From contig CM040423.1 in the NCBI GenBank assembly GCA_022702705.1, forward strand, positions 39,384,392 through 39,448,391: DNA of 64,000 bases, written 5' to 3'. Positions 22,127 to 34,903 of the stretch are shown here, piece after piece. The position numbers and the translations under genes are program-made. The notes below the pieces were generated by a model. The model was not told the DNA's origin and made no database searches. It saw nothing but the letters and a program-made list of their open reading frames with translations. Numbering within the stretch: the stretch's first letter is position 1; every line of letters begins with the position of its first letter. Source of the DNA: Papilionanthe hookeriana x Papilionanthe teres. Lineage: Eukaryota > Streptophyta > Magnoliopsida > Asparagales > Orchidaceae.

Positions 22127-22465
22127 TATAATATACTTTTTGTGTGGGAAGGGATTGAGCGACCGTATTCAATTCTTGTGTATGGTGAATGTATGTAATA
22201 ATTTTTTCCCACCATGCCACTATATTGAAATTAGAAAATTTTTTATCAATAATCTTGTGATGTTTTATTATTAACGCTCAGAATCTTCAAGTTTACATAT
22301 CGCTATCCAAAATTTAATATTTACAAAAACAATCACGAAAACATATTTAACTGCTCAAAAATATTACTCTATTAAGATGTTGAGAAAATGCCAAGCAATC
22401 TTCTTAATTCTCCAATTTAACGACTCATGACGTGGCTCGAAAGATAGTGATCATCAGTAGGTGCA
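22127..22465. other. unique DNA between MULE and copia element
   Basis: No gene is seen. Since the MULE appears to have inserted upstream of RPS21, this stretch could hold what was once the RPS21 promoter; that is inference from position only. Confidence 0.35.
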
Positions 22466-22470
22466 AACTC

Positions 22471-23236
22471 TGTAAGAAATTCATGTGTGAACTTTATGAC
22501 ACAAATTCCAAAGATACATAATAGTCAATATCTTTTAAATTCGTGATTTTTACATATCTATAATAAAGTAACTAATACATGTATTCATGACGAAGTAATT
22601 TGATCTTGAAGAAAATTGATCCTGAAGAGATGGAGTTTCTCTCTCTAATCCCTTAAAACTTTCTCGTACTTTTGATGAGAGAAATGTACGCGGTGTGTGT
22701 AGGTAGAGATGACTCATTCTCACTTTCATGCTCTATTTAACCACCATCTATCAAGGGGGTTATTAACCAATAGGATTTATGACAATTTAATAAATTAATT
22801 GATTTTATATTATTAAAATCAATGACATAAGTTAGTAACCTCTATTCATTTAGGGGTTACATGAGTTAACAAATAAATATCATGAGTTATCATAAGTTAT
22901 GACATAAATAACATAAGTTTTCATGAGTTATAAAAATTAATAACTTAAGTTATCATTTATTATGACATAAGTTATAAGTTAAGAAATTAAATAACTTAAG
23001 TTATCATGAGTTATAAAATTAAATAACTTAAGTTATAATTCATTATGACATAATTTATGAGTTAATAAAATAAATTACTTAAGTTATCATAAGTTATAAA
23101 AATAAATAACTTTTATTATAACATAAGTTAAGAGTTAAGAAAATAAAAAACTTATGTTATTATGAGTTCTAAAATAAATGACAAATTATTGATAAATTAT
23201 TAAAATGAATGTGAGTCACAAAATAAAAATTTAACA
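22471..23236 (-). repeat. copia 3' LTR
   Basis: On the plus strand it runs from TGTAAGAAATTCATG to AAATTTAACA. The part at 22840-23190 is made of alternating repeats of about 50 and 32 bp with the core AAATAACTTAAGTTAT. It is followed on the right by the PPT. Confidence 0.9.
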
Positions 23237-23252
23237 TTCTCCCACTTTGTTC
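23237..23252 (-). other. copia polypurine tract
   Basis: On the minus strand GAACAAAGTGGGAGAA lies directly before the 3' LTR, the site that primes plus-strand DNA synthesis. Confidence 0.85.
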
Positions 23253-23591
23253 ACTTAATTTTAATAAGTGCGTAACATACTCGCATAAAATGTAAAATAA
23301 ATCCTTCTTTATATCGGTTAAATCATAAATTATTTAATAAGTATGAAATTAATATGAATCATGGCGGTTGTGCATCAATTTATCGACACAATCCTTCCAT
23401 GTATCACAATATCAATTACATACTTAAGCATAACGAGAATTAACATCATGGTCCCATAATGTCTATTGAAGACAAATCTTGTTGAACATCAAGCAAAATA
23501 AAGTGTACACTAACGATAAAAAAACAAGATTTATAAATATCAGAAACAAGAAAAATTGAGCTCAATGTGTCAAAATACGAAGAGCATAAAA

Positions 23592-25108
23592 CTAATAAAG
23601 GGTTTTGGTAATGTCTTTTCTCACGACATGTTTGTTAAATGTCTTCGGTGGCAACCCTTTCGTTAAAGGATCTGCAATCATGAGATTGGTGCTAATATGA
23701 TCAATTGACACCCTTTGTTTCTGAACTTCTTCCTTAACGGCAAGATATTTTAATTTCATGTGTTTAGCACCTTTGTAATACTTGTCGTTTTTTGAAAAGA
23801 AGACTGCTGCGGAGTTATCACAATAAATTTTCAGCGGCTTGTCAATACTGTCTACAATTCCAAGTTTTGAAATAAAATTTCGTAGCCATAAACCCTGAAT
23901 TGTAGCTTCAAAGCAAGCCACAAATTCAGCTTCCATAGTGGAAGCAGCTATGATAATTCTGTTTCATACTTTTCCATGAGATAGCTCATTCAGCCAAAGG
24001 AATAGATAGCCAAATGTTGATTTTTTGGTATCAACACATCCAACAAAATCTGAATCTGAATATCCTATCACTTCAAGATCTTTAGATCTTCTATAAGTGA
24101 GCATGTGGTCCTTCGTTCCTTGTAGATACCTCAAAACTTTCTTTGCAGCTTTCCAATGATCTATTCTTGGATTACTTTGATACTCGCCCGAAGATCCCGA
24201 CAACAAAGCTAATGTCCGGTCCGGTACAAGTCCGAGCATACATTAACCTTTCCAACAATAGATGCATAAGGAATTTCTTCCATTTGTTTGCGTTCCAAAT
24301 CATTCTTCGGACACTCGCATAAGGTCGAATTTATCTCCTTTTTGAATTGGAGCAACACTTGTTGAACACCCTTCCATATTGAATCTCTTAAGAACTCTTT
24401 CGATATATGTTTTATGAGATAACCCTAACAATCCTTGTGATCTATCACGAAATATTTCAATTTCAATCACATATGATGCCTCACTCATATCTTTCATTTC
24501 AAAGTTCTTAGAGAGAAAATTCTTGGTTTCATATAATAAACCAAGATCATTAGTAGTCTGCAAGATGTCATCAACATACATAATAAGAAATATGATATTG
24601 CTCCCGCCGATCTTTAGATATATACACCGATCAACAGTGTTTTCTTTAAATCCAAAGGACGTGATGGTATCATTGAACTCAAGATACCATTGTCAGGAAG
24701 CTTGCTTAAGTTCGTATATTGATTTCTTAACTTTACACACCATGTATTCTTTTCCTTCAACCGAAAATCCTTCAAATTGACTCATGTAGACCTCTTCATC
24801 TAAATTCTCATTCAGAAAGGCTGTTTTCACATCCATTTGGTGTAACTCAAAATCAAAATGAGCTACTAGTGTCATGATAATTCTAAATGAATCTTTCTTA
24901 TAAACCGGAGAAAATGTTTCTTTATAGTCGATGCCATCTTTCTGAGTGAAACCTTTGGCAACAAGTCTGACTTTATACTTTCAATATTGTCATTCGAGTC
25001 ACGCTTAGTCTTAAAGACCCATTTACACCCGACTCTTTTACAACCTTCGTGTAATTCAACGATATCCTGTACATTGTCGTGTTCTATCGATTTCAACTCA
25101 TCTTTCAT
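23592..25108 (-). pseudogene. copia reverse transcriptase and RNase H, broken frames
   Basis: Pieces in order from 25108 downward: CKRVGCKWVFKTKRDSN at the start of RVT_2; HQMDVKTAFLNENLDEEVYM (frame 24875-24693); the catalytic MYVDDIL of the YxDD box (frame 24581-24300) followed by FEMKDMSEASYVIEIEI; RVLKRFNMEGCSTSVAPI; and the RNase H part with EAEFVACFEATIQGLWLRNF, IYCDNSAAVFFSKN and HMKLKYLAVKEEV (frame 23936-23592). These copy RNA into DNA. At least four frame breaks or stops separate the pieces, though the motifs themselves are intact. Confidence 0.9.
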
Positions 25109-25121
25109 CGCATCTAACCAT

Positions 25122-26545
25122 TTAGAAGAATTTGCACTTTCTATGGCTTCGTGAAAATGAAACTAGATCTTCATCGACTCCTAAGTCAAATTCGTACTCA
25201 TGTAGATAAACCACATAATCGTCAGAAATAACAGACCGTTTTTTTCTTTGAGACTTTCTAGGTGCTACTTCAAGTGGTTCATCTAAAGTAGGTTCATTAG
25301 TGACAGTTTCATTATGGGGTGTTTGATCATTTATTTGTTGTTTCTGTAAATTGTCAAACTGTTCAACAACTGTAGGAATAACAAGTCGAGAAGAAATTTT
25401 GGGTAAAGGAACTCGAACCCCAATTTCTTGGATCTCCACTTTACGTGGTTCCAAACTCCCACTAACTTCACCATTTTCAATGAACTTAGCATTTCCAGCT
25501 TCAATGATTCTTGTACTATGGTTAGGAGAATAAAATCTATACCCTTTAGATTTTTTTAGATAACCAATAAAATAACCACTGATTGTTCTTGAGTCAAATT
25601 TCTTTTCATGTGAATTATATATCCTTATTTCTGCCAGACAACCCCAAACACGGAAGTGCCTTAAACTAGGTTTCCTTCCTGTCCACAGTTCAAAAGGAGT
25701 CTACTAGGAATCCTGTTTAACAAATATGCAGCAGTCTTTAAGGCATGCATCCACAATGATGAGGGTAAAGAATAATTACTCGTCATACTCCTAACCATCT
25801 ATATTAGAGTACGATTTCGTCTTTCTGCAACACCATTTTGTTTTGGTGTGTGTGGCATAGTGTATTGAGCACATATGCCACTAGTTTGAAGGAATTTAAC
25901 AAATGGATCTGGACATCGACTCGATTCATCGTAACTTCCATAATATTCACCCCTCTATCGTACCCGATAATTTTCACTTTTCTCGTCTAATTGTCTCTCA
26001 ACCTCGCTTATATACACCTTCAAGGCATCTATAGCTTGAGATTTTTGATGCAATAAATAGACATAACCATAACGTGAAAATTCATCAATAAAGGTGATAA
26101 AATATTTTTCTCCACCAAAAAATGGAACATCAAAAGGTCCACAAATATCTGTGTGTATAATTTCAAGGGGCTGTGTGCTTCTTGTGGCGGCTTTCTTAAG
26201 TATGTGGTTTGTGTGTTTTCCTTTAATACAATCCACACAGAGGCCAAGATCAGTCAAATCTAATTCATTAAGAATTTTATTTTTTACTAATCTTTCAATT
26301 CTTTTTTTAGATATATGACCCAAACGTTTATGCCATAAATAAGCTGAATTTTCATTCATAAAACCACGTTTAGTACCAATATTATGATGCAAAGTTATCA
26401 AAGTCTCTGCGAAAAGGTTATCAAGTTTAAGTTTATATAGACCATCACAAAGAATATCAGAACCTATGAGATGATTGTGTTTAAGTAAACTGAAACAACC
26501 GCTTCCAAATTTAAAGGAGTATCCAATAGAATCAAGTTTAGACAA
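25122..26545 (-). pseudogene. copia gag-pre-integrase and integrase
   Basis: The frame 26545-25955 contains the gag-pre-integrase zinc region (LWHKRLGHISKKRIERLVKN, LCVDCIKGKHTNH) and the integrase core start (IHTDICGPFDVPFFGGEKYF, ITFIDEFSRYGYVYLL). The C-terminal part runs on, broken, through 25900-25550 (NRTLIW/MVRSM-type stretch, then LWTGRKPSLRHFRVWGC-like words). The acidic linker before reverse transcriptase is at 25454-25122 with PRKSQRKKRSVISDDYVVYL. Confidence 0.85.
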
Positions 26546-26641
26546 TGAAATTAAATTAGAGAAACAGAAGGGACATAAAGTGTTTGAAAAAAGTCTAAAT
26601 GATGTCCAGTATCTAAAATTAACCGTGGAGTTCCAATGGCT

Positions 26642-26920
26642 TCAACTGGTGCTTTGACTCTGGTTTCCCATGAAGACAAACTTTTCATTCGGGTTTATGA
26701 TTTGGGTTGTAAGGAATCCCTGCATCGTATTAGAAACATGAGTGGTACAACCAGAATCAATCCACCAGATATTATAAGAAACTTCTGCCAAATTTGATTC
26801 GAAACATACAGAAACACAATGTTTACTTTTCTTTTTGAACCATTCTTTGTGCTTTTGACACTCATTTTGATAGTGTCCAGTGCTCTGCAAAAGTGGCACT
26901 TAATTCCTTTATGTTCCTCT
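26642..26920 (-). pseudogene. copia zinc knuckle and aspartic protease
   Basis: A degenerate knuckle (CHFC... GHYQNECQKHKEW) comes before the protease, whose active site reads WWIDSGCTTHVS. Unlike the element at the left edge of the window, this protease keeps its Asp-Ser-Gly triad. The frame changes near 26899. Confidence 0.85.
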
Positions 26921-27099
26921 TTGTGAATTGGGACAGAATACACATTAACCTTTAGTGGTCCTTGCTTGCCATTTACATTCTTCTTTCCAAGTTTCTTTAC
27001 AGCTCTTCTTTGGTGAACCATGAGATTAATGGAGTGATTTGCTCATTTCTTAAGCCTTGCTTCCTCTTGAATGAGCATACATTGTAGTTCATTCACATT

Positions 27100-27672
27100 T
27101 CACTTATCTTTCATGGTGTTATAGTTCATGTGAAATGGACCATACTCAGGAGGTAAGGAGTTAATGATAAATTGCACGAGGAAATTTTCATTCACTTTCA
27201 TTCCTAGGGTCTTAAGTCTTGCTGCTATGTTCGTCATTTCAATGACATGCTCATGCATAGTACGAGAACCATCAAATTTCATGTTGGTTAACGTACTCAA
27301 TAGTGTCCCGACAAGAGACTTATCAGCAGAGTCAGATTGAGAACAATTCTCAGCAAATTTCATAAAGTCCTTAGCACTTTCAGTGTTAAAAAATGTGCAC
27401 TTGATGTTGTTTGCTACAGTCATTCGCATAAATATCAAGCTCAATCTGTTCGATTTTTCTCAAGCTTTATAGAAAGATACTTGCTCAGCATTACTAGAAT
27501 TAGTAAGAGCAGAGGGTTTCTCAGTTGTGAGTGCCAAATCAAGATCCATAACACCAAGGTGAAACTGGACTTGCTCACGCCATTCAGAGAAATTAAGCAC
27601 ATTGAATGTTTGAACAAATGTAGCTTGCGAATGAAAAGAAACATGAGTAGTTACTGCAAATGAATAAAACAT
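27100..27672 (-). pseudogene. copia gag (UBN2-type)
   Basis: Two overlapping frames cover gag: the N-terminal part (27672-27460) with NVLNFSEWREQVQFHLGVMD and the UBN2 part (27444-27100) with HEHVIEMTNIAARLKTLGMK and LPPEYGPFHMNYNTMKDK. They are joined by a frame change near 27450. The start is probably the first Met after the AT-rich leader. Confidence 0.85.
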
Positions 27673-27689
27673 GCTAGTACATTAATGCT

Positions 27690-28261
27690 TTGAACATTAA
27701 ACTTACATAGATATTCATATGTAATCAGATTAAAATAATAATTGTAATAATAATAGTGTATTGAAATCTCCTTTGGGTGATATAACAATACACGATAATA
27801 AATATAATTGATGCTTAACTTAAATTTAATAATTGATAATTGTTTATACTCAAATTAGATATGCTTATTATCTTTGGATATATAAACATATATTAACTAA
27901 GTATATAAATAGATTACAATTATATTCAAATATTATAAAACAAATGATCAACCTTTGGGTGATCCAGAAATATTTTACAATCAATGATTTTTAATATTTT
28001 CGTGATAAAATACTAAATTATTTCATAATAAGCATCATAAACTTATGAGTAGTTGAATTTATTTAATTTGACGTCTATTAAACTTACTAATTTGGTCACT
28101 TTGGTGACTAACAAATTAAACATAACATCGACATCAAATAAATAATAAATTCAATCATATCAATTTACTTTATAGTCTAATTCAAGATCTAATTCGCAGA
28201 GGAAATTTAATACAATTAACATAAATAAAATTATATGAAAATTCATAAATTTAGTAATCAA
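27690..28261 (-). other. copia 5' untranslated leader, AT-rich
   Basis: About 570 bp between PBS and gag, very AT-rich and without coding potential. Long AT-rich leaders are common in plant copia elements. Confidence 0.6.
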
Positions 28262-28274
28262 GACTCTAATACCA
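28262..28274 (-). other. copia primer-binding site
   Basis: The minus strand reads TGGTATTAGAGTC, one base off the usual TGGTATCAGAGTC, two bases from the LTR end. Confidence 0.85.
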
Positions 28275-28276
28275 CA

Positions 28277-29045
28277 TGTAAAAAATTCATGTATGAACTT
28301 TATGACACAAATTTCAAAGATACATAATAGCCAAGATCTTTTAAATTCGTGATTTTTACATATCTATAATAAAGTAACTCGTACCTATATTCATGACGAA
28401 GAAATTTGATCTTGAAGAAAATTGATCCTGAAGAGATGGAGTTTCTCTCTCTAATCTCTTAAAACTTTCTGTATTTTTTGATGGAGAGAAATGTACGTGG
28501 TGTGTTAGGTAGAAAGAGAACACATTCTCACTTTCATGCTCTATTTAACCACCATCCATCAAGGGGGTTACTAACCAATAGGATTTATGACAATTTAATA
28601 AATTAATTGATTTTTATTATTAAAATCAATGACATAAGTTAGTAATCTCTATTCATTTAGGGGTTACATGAGTTAACAAATAAATATCATAAGTTATCAT
28701 AAGTTATGACATAAATAACATAAGTTTTCATGAGTTATAAAAATGAATAACTTAAGTTATCATTTATTATGACATAAGTTATAAGTTAAGAAATTAAATA
28801 ACTTAAGTTATCATGAGTTATAAAATTAAATAACTTAAGTTATAATTCATTATGACATAAGTTATGAGTTAAGAAAATAAATTACTTAAGTTACCATAAG
28901 TTATAAAAATAAATAACTTTTATTATAACATAAGTTAAGAGTTAAGAAAATAAAGAACTTATGTTATTATGAGTTCTAAAATAAATGACATAAATTATTG
29001 ATAAATTATTAAAATGAATGTGAGTCACAAAATAAAAATTTAAGA
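28277..29045 (-). repeat. copia 5' LTR
   Basis: Second LTR copy, from TGTAAAAAATTC to AAATTTAAGA. The last dinucleotide CA has become GA. It carries the same 50/32-bp internal repeats as the other LTR (28740-28990). Confidence 0.9.
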
Positions 29046-29050
29046 AACTC

Positions 29051-29890
29051 TTCATGCCTTGTCCCAAAATTATCTCTTTTGTTCTAAGCCAAGGAGGGAT
29101 GGGCCTGCTCCTCATTAGTGACGGCTGTAGAAGGTCACTAGTTTTTTTGATAGGGGTGTGATTAGTGGCTCGAAATAGGATCTTGATCCTACTAAATTTT
29201 GATTTGATATGGTATGAATCGATTTGATTTTCGAGTCGGCTCGACTTGTAAACCAACTAGCTTGAATGTTATTTTCAGCTTGTGAGCCAGATTGGAACTA
29301 CTCGAACTTGCCTTGGCCTGCCTGGCCAGCTGCCAACAAAAAATATAATTTTTTTTAACCGAGGGGATTTAAACCCCTTCCACTCCGCTAAAGCAAAATA
29401 ATCCCTCACTACCAGAGCTAGCAATGCATTATATATGTAAAACTAAAAGTTTGTCTTAAACATGTAAATACATATTTCAGTTCTGATCTGATCATCCTAA
29501 TACAATCTTAGGACATATAAAAAAAAATACGATAGAAAGTTGTTTAGGAGGCCTGTTACTTTTATATACTTAAGGTGCTTGAAAGAGTACGAAGTCCAAT
29601 ATGTGCTTGGGGATGTACATTCTAAAGAATGTGGCAGTCACTCGGGAGGAAAGACTATTGCTTACCACGTACAATATCAAGGGTACTTCTAGTCAATGCT
29701 CCTAAATAACGTGACGAATTTCTCAAGGAGGTGCGAGCAGTGTCAAAAATATGAGCCTATACATCATTAGTTGACTCATAAGCTGCATTCAATAGTCAGC
29801 CCTGGTTGTTCATGTGAGGACTCGAGGATACTCGAGGAAATTTGTTCGGTCGAACTTCGTCGAACGATTGTTCTTATCAATCAAACTATA
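29051..29890. other. non-coding spacer with a hAT-family scrap
   Basis: A stretch at 29190-29310 with GAGTCGGCTCGACTTGTAAACC is reminiscent of the GGCTCG-rich hAT family elsewhere in the window, but short and decayed. Nothing else is recognised. Confidence 0.35.
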
Positions 29891-29908
29891 GGTCGAATTG
29901 AGTGAAGG

Positions 29909-31900
29909 TTAGGGAAAAAGGCATTGCTGAACGATCAACCGCAATGATAACCATAGTACAACGGAAATAAGGAACCACAAATGAGAAAGTGCAAAGAAAT
30001 AAAACATAACCAATGTAGAAAATGTAATTTTATTTTGAATGAAATGTAGAAAACATCTGCCACTGACAAACATACCGGGTACATACTTTACGACTCTTTC
30101 CATCGAAACTAACACTCGGAAGGGACGGTCGGTCCATAGTATGAGTAAAGACCGACATAGTTGAAGAGAAAGAGGCTTATCATTTGGACAACAAGTGCAC
30201 CACTCTACCTAAAGTGTTGTTGCAACTGAGAGGTGGGTTTGATTCGACTAACTCTCTCTAAGAAATCCTGCTTGGTCCACTCTCTTCACCACAGCCATCC
30301 CCTCTATACAAAATGTTGACCCAAAGCTATGGAAGATATGAAAGGGAGCTAAATGCTCTGACATTCTTGAGACAAAGGAAGCCTTCGTCGCGAACACCTT
30401 AAGTGTCCAATTCCTTCGAATCCCCTTGATCCGGAGGGAAAAGAAGGGGGCAAGATAAAGCTTTCAGTGCAGTCCCCTCTCTCCAGAGAAAACCAGCTCG
30501 GGTACCTTCCGATTGGGCCTAAGAATTCATTCATGCTTTGAAGCCTCTGCTCAAAAAGCATAATGTTGTCATAAGCGAAAATAATCATTTCCCGCATCCA
30601 GCAGAGTTCTGAATAGTAGAGAGACTAAATGAGCAGGAGCAACACCCTTTGCAACCAAAAGTGTCATGTTTTTCTCTTAAAAACCCGGGAAGGGAAGTGC
30701 TGAGAGACATAACGAACCCCATGCAATTGGCAGCAACAAGCGAACATATATATTGTCCTCCTAAGAATGGAATCTAGCACCCCTCCAGAAGTCCACCTAG
30801 TCCATTCATGGAAGGGTCTATGCTCAAACATATGACTTGACTCAGGCGAGGTTCAATACTCAACTCGCATAAACCCTCCCTTCAATGCACAACTCGCTAA
30901 AAGAAAAAAAAGATAAAATGGGGGCTCCAGCCTCAAGACTGTGAGAACCAACATCAATGGAAAATCTTCTCCACCACGGGTGTTGTAAGAAGTTGTCGTA
31001 CCGCTCTCCACCTCGCTAGTCCTACAAATATGTTGAAAAGGCAAGGACATCGTGAACCTCTCCCCATTTTATATAGGGAGGAATGTCTACTATTCACAAA
31101 GGACCACTTAACAAATAGTTATTGACTCAGCACATTGATGAGACCTCACATCATATCATTTCTCAAAAAATAAATGAAACGTCACCATCAAACAGCTTTT
31201 AATGTATTGTTAATTCCCAAATAATAGCATTGAACGTGGTGTGTTCCCAACACGCAGGAAATCAGCTCAACGAGGTATGTTTTTAAACCCTCGCCCAACA
31301 CTAGAAGAAACTGGGACGACCAAAAGTGCTTGATTGATTGTATCGCAAGGCAATAAAAAAAAATCCATCCCTCGATAGAAACGCTCTAGTAACACATACG
31401 GGCCAGAGCGCTTTAAGCATTTCCTCTGTTCACCGATGGTAAGAACCGCGAAGAGCAATTGAGATCCGCCGAAAGTCTTATGTGGACGCCTCCCACAGGT
31501 GACAACAAATTTGTACCTCACGGGCGGCAAAGGGATAAAGACTCGCACGAGCGGTCATGACCGAGGTAAGTCCCTGTGAGGTTCAGAAAGACCACTGAGA
31601 GACCCAACGATTCTAAGGAAATCGATCGACAATGGCGTAATTGATCGGGAAAATTTGATATCTTCCGGTTGCGAGCCGACGAGAAGTTTGAATAGTATAG
31701 TATTTTGGGATGAATCTCTCCTCACTAACGATAAGATCTGCAAAAAAGTGGAGTGAAAGTCATCCTGAAAACTGTGGTCATCACCCTCTAAAGTAACAAT
31801 AAGATCCAAACCGAGAAGAAAAATCAATCGAGACCAGTATCCGCTCAAAAAATAGCTCGACACAAGCAAATGAAACATATAAGAGTCATCTAAATGAAGC
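29909..31900 (-). pseudogene. possible highly decayed LINE reverse transcriptase
   Basis: On the minus strand IFAYDNIMLFEQRLQSMNEF (frame 30597-30349) looks like a worn FADD motif region of a LINE reverse transcriptase. An upstream piece near 31050 could be the remains of the RQGCPLSPFLF region. The frames at 31267-31548 and 31555-31878 give no clear similarity. Treat this as a weak call. Confidence 0.3.
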
Positions 31901-32203
31901 TCTATGATTAAGTTGATTTACCCGAACCCACGGATCGACCTTGAGCAGGCCTCTCTGAAGGCCAATGTCTCGGGTAAAACAAAAATTTTACAGCAAGCCC
32001 AAGTGGCGAGACTAATCATGAAAAGGCAAATGTTTCATTTCATTCATAAGTAAAGACTTATAAGTCTTTTAGTGTAACACTAACAAGCTTTTAGGCTAAA
32101 TGGAAAAAGAAGAGGAAAAGTATGCTCTCTTATCTGCAGGGCCTTTAGTGGGTAGTCGATCACTCCTCACCACCAGAGTTGTCCTCTCCTATAGAGGATT
32201 CAT

Positions 32204-34020
32204 CTATTTAGCAGGGATCAAGATAGAGAACTTGTCAAGTTTGGAGTACTTAGGGTCAATAAAGCCATGATGGATGTATTGTTGGGTGGCAAAGTCCATG
32301 TTGCACCTAAGCTCGCCTGTCAAACCATCCACATACTTGTCCATAGTAGCTAATAAGGCCAGCTTCTTTTTCAGCTCAACAACCTTCTTCTCCAAGGGCG
32401 CTATGGTGCATAGGGATTCTTGGTTGACCCTCTCAGATTCTTCAAACCTGACATGTAGGAGGTCCCTATAGTCTCGAAGCCTCCTCAAGTTGGCCTATAG
32501 GGAGGCCTCCTTCTTTTGTGCTTCATCCAATGATTCTTCCATCTCGAGTACGACCAACCCTAAAAAATGGACACTCTGAGTCGCCATTAACTACCACAGC
32601 TCGGTGTTATGGAGAAGGTCCCGACTTCAAAAATCCCTTAGCGTATGGCCAAGCTTCTCGAACCACAGCTGATCCAATAAGGTTGGGGGCAGATCTTTAT
32701 TCTCCTCTGTTGGCGGTAACCATTCCAAGGACTGATCCAACAGACCGAACATTTCATCAGCCCCGATCATATCTTTTATGATGCTCCTATGCACAGGCTC
32801 CCAATCAAAACCTTCTTGCTCCTCTTCAAGCGAGGATGATGTGGGACCCTTACGTCCTCCATCAGATCCTTCCCATGCCGATGTATCTCTGTCACCTTAG
32901 GGGAGGATGAGGATTGTCGGAAGGGGAGGTTGATGCTCCCAATGAGGAACTGATCGAAGTAGTGGGAGTGGTTCAGCTAGCATTGTCTTTCTCGGACAAA
33001 GCGGCGTGGGACAGAACCTCAACTTAAGAGACTGGTGGAATGCTAAAATCTGGCAACATGTCAGATAACACATCTATCATCGAAGAAGAATAAGGGTCAG
33101 TGAAATCGATCTCATGCAAGATTCTCTCAGAGACAAAAGCTCTCTCGTCTCCTTCACATCCAACAACATAATAAAAGGCACATTTTTCTTGCAATAGCAA
33201 CAACCTTGCATCTTATCTTGAACATTAATGTTGTGAACAAACATAGAAACAAGTTATCTTGAGGCCAAGCTGGAAGGAGGCGGTTCATTCCCTACAAATT
33301 TTATTGATTATATGAGGCATTTTTTATTTCTGACTCTTGCCGACCAAATTTTCATTAACTGCCTTTTGTCAGACCTCCTCTGCAATGTCTGAGTCATGCC
33401 ACTGCTCACCCGTCATCTTACCCGTCAACACACGAGCAACAGTAGCCTCAACAATGTATTATGGAGCCGAGAGGCAACGACCAATCAACATCTTCAGGGC
33501 AATGATCATGCTATTTAGAAGAGATCTTGGTTTGAAAACCATAATCCCTGACGGTCCAGATTCCCTAGACGCCAGAACAGAAACCAACCAAGAACTTCTT
33601 ATTTTAGTCCTTTATTCTATTATCCACTCCCAGAAAGTTCCTTATCTAAAACGAGAAAAAATATCTAAAGAGGTCGATCGACCATGTAAGATTCTCCTAC
33701 CGATTGAAAAAAATGAAAGTCATTATCGTGACAATGGAGTTCTGCATCACTTGCTCCGGAATAACCTTGTACGTATCAAAGAAGATCCAGAGCTTGCGAC
33801 AGAAGAGTAATTGGAGGCCATATTTTAACTAGTCTCGATATAAGACAATGTCATTATCTAGTAGATTTGTCGCTCGCATTGACTCGGATAACTTCTGAAG
33901 ACCAATGTTGTCATTGAGAATATACCTCTCTTGCAGCTCCCTCACATCGTTCTCCGTTAACGACGAAGGTTCAGTGCCCTTAGCAGAACCAAATATAGTA
34001 GGGGAGTATTTGGGGGTCAT
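32204..34020 (-). pseudogene. gypsy-type putative transposase/gag-like gene, degraded
   Basis: Starts at ATG 34020 with MTPKYSPTIFGSAKGTEPSS, then LTENDVRELQERYILNDNIG. After a frame change it continues as YKVIPEQVMQNSIVTIMTFI near 33700, a pattern of the plant 'putative gypsy type transposon' domain. Downstream are EMFGLLDQSLEWLPPTEE (about 32750) and a coiled-coil tail (32488-32204, LEKKVVELKKKLALLATMDK). The gene is broken by several stops and shifts. Such proteins are found in Ty3-type plant elements and as strays; the function is not known. No LTRs were found around it. Confidence 0.5.
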
Positions 34021-34130
34021 CTCACAAGGAAAAAAATAGAAGTAGTCGTGGGACGAGAAGAGAAGAGAACACCGAAGTAAAATACAGGAAACTAAAAGCG
34101 TGTAAAGTGAAGAGAAGCTGCCTCTTCTCC

Positions 34131-34138
34131 TATTTATA
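34131..34138 (-). promoter_or_regulatory. TATA box before the gypsy-type gene
   Basis: On the minus strand CCTATAAATAGGAG stands about 110 bp upstream of the ATG at 34020. The leader between is pyrimidine-rich (TTCTCTTC, CTTCTCTTCTCG), as in plant 5' untranslated regions. Confidence 0.6.
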
Positions 34139-34144
34139 GGTCGG

Positions 34145-34895
34145 GCACGTAAAACGAAGCCTCACATAATATTAAGTGTCACTCCAAACATCCTTTCAAA
34201 ATTTATTAAAATGTTGTTTTATTACAAATAACATTATTACATACCTCAAATAAAGTGTTTTACAAAGAGATCTTCCATGACCTCAGAGGGGACATATTCC
34301 CTCAACTTTCAAAGAACCAACTCTTTGCCTAACTTAACCTGATTCACCCGATCAACTTCCCAGTTGAAACTCACCAGATCAGACAACCCACGGAGCGTCT
34401 CTAGCTCACGCATCACCTCGGTTAGTCCACTTCGAAGAGAGACAAAGCCCTATCTACAGAGCCACTACTTCAGCATCAAGAAGACCAAATAGCTCTTGCA
34501 CGGGATATGTAGTCGAATCCCCGATAACTCCCTCGAGAGGGTCGACCGACACCACTAATGGTTAGTCTCGTCTGCCCGTTGCTTCGTGATTCCTGGGAAT
34601 GGGGCTCCCCCCACTGGTCGCCCTAGTTGAAGCTCTATCACGGGCGAGGGGTAGGGAAACTGATGAACTGTCAGGGTCGACAACAATAGAAGCCCAACAT
34701 CTATGACATACAAACCAACCACCGTAGCAGGAGCGAATTCCACGTCATCTTTCAACGTCCCTGCCCTAACAGCCGTCTGAATTGGTTAATTAGTATATGA
34801 ATATTTCTAAGAAAGTGCCAATCATAAAAGCCCTCTATCTCTCTTGCGTTGTGGTGCCCTCCCTTTCCTGTGGCAACAACTAAGGAAGGATCAAG
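34145..34895. other. upstream region, nothing recognised
   Basis: No coding signal or repeat end is recognised. It could be part of the same element as the gypsy-type gene, but there is no direct evidence. Confidence 0.35.
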
Positions 34896-34903
34896 ATAAC
34901 CAC

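Larger units (their letters stand above)
22471..29045 (-). mobile_element. complete Ty1/copia retrotransposon, 6.6 kb
   Basis: Two LTRs (22471-23236 and 28277-29045) enclose gag and pol on the minus strand. The element is flanked by the 5-bp duplication AACTC (22466-22470 and 29046-29050). The PBS and PPT are at the expected places. Domain order (gag, zinc knuckle/protease, integrase, reverse transcriptase, RNase H) is that of copia. The frames are broken at several points, so this copy cannot make all its proteins. By eye the LTRs are around 95% identical. Confidence 0.95.

Noticed and set aside
33337..33810. Plus-strand frame of 157 codons
   Set aside because: Antisense to the gypsy-type gene, whose minus-strand peptides match a known pattern; the plus frame matches nothing.
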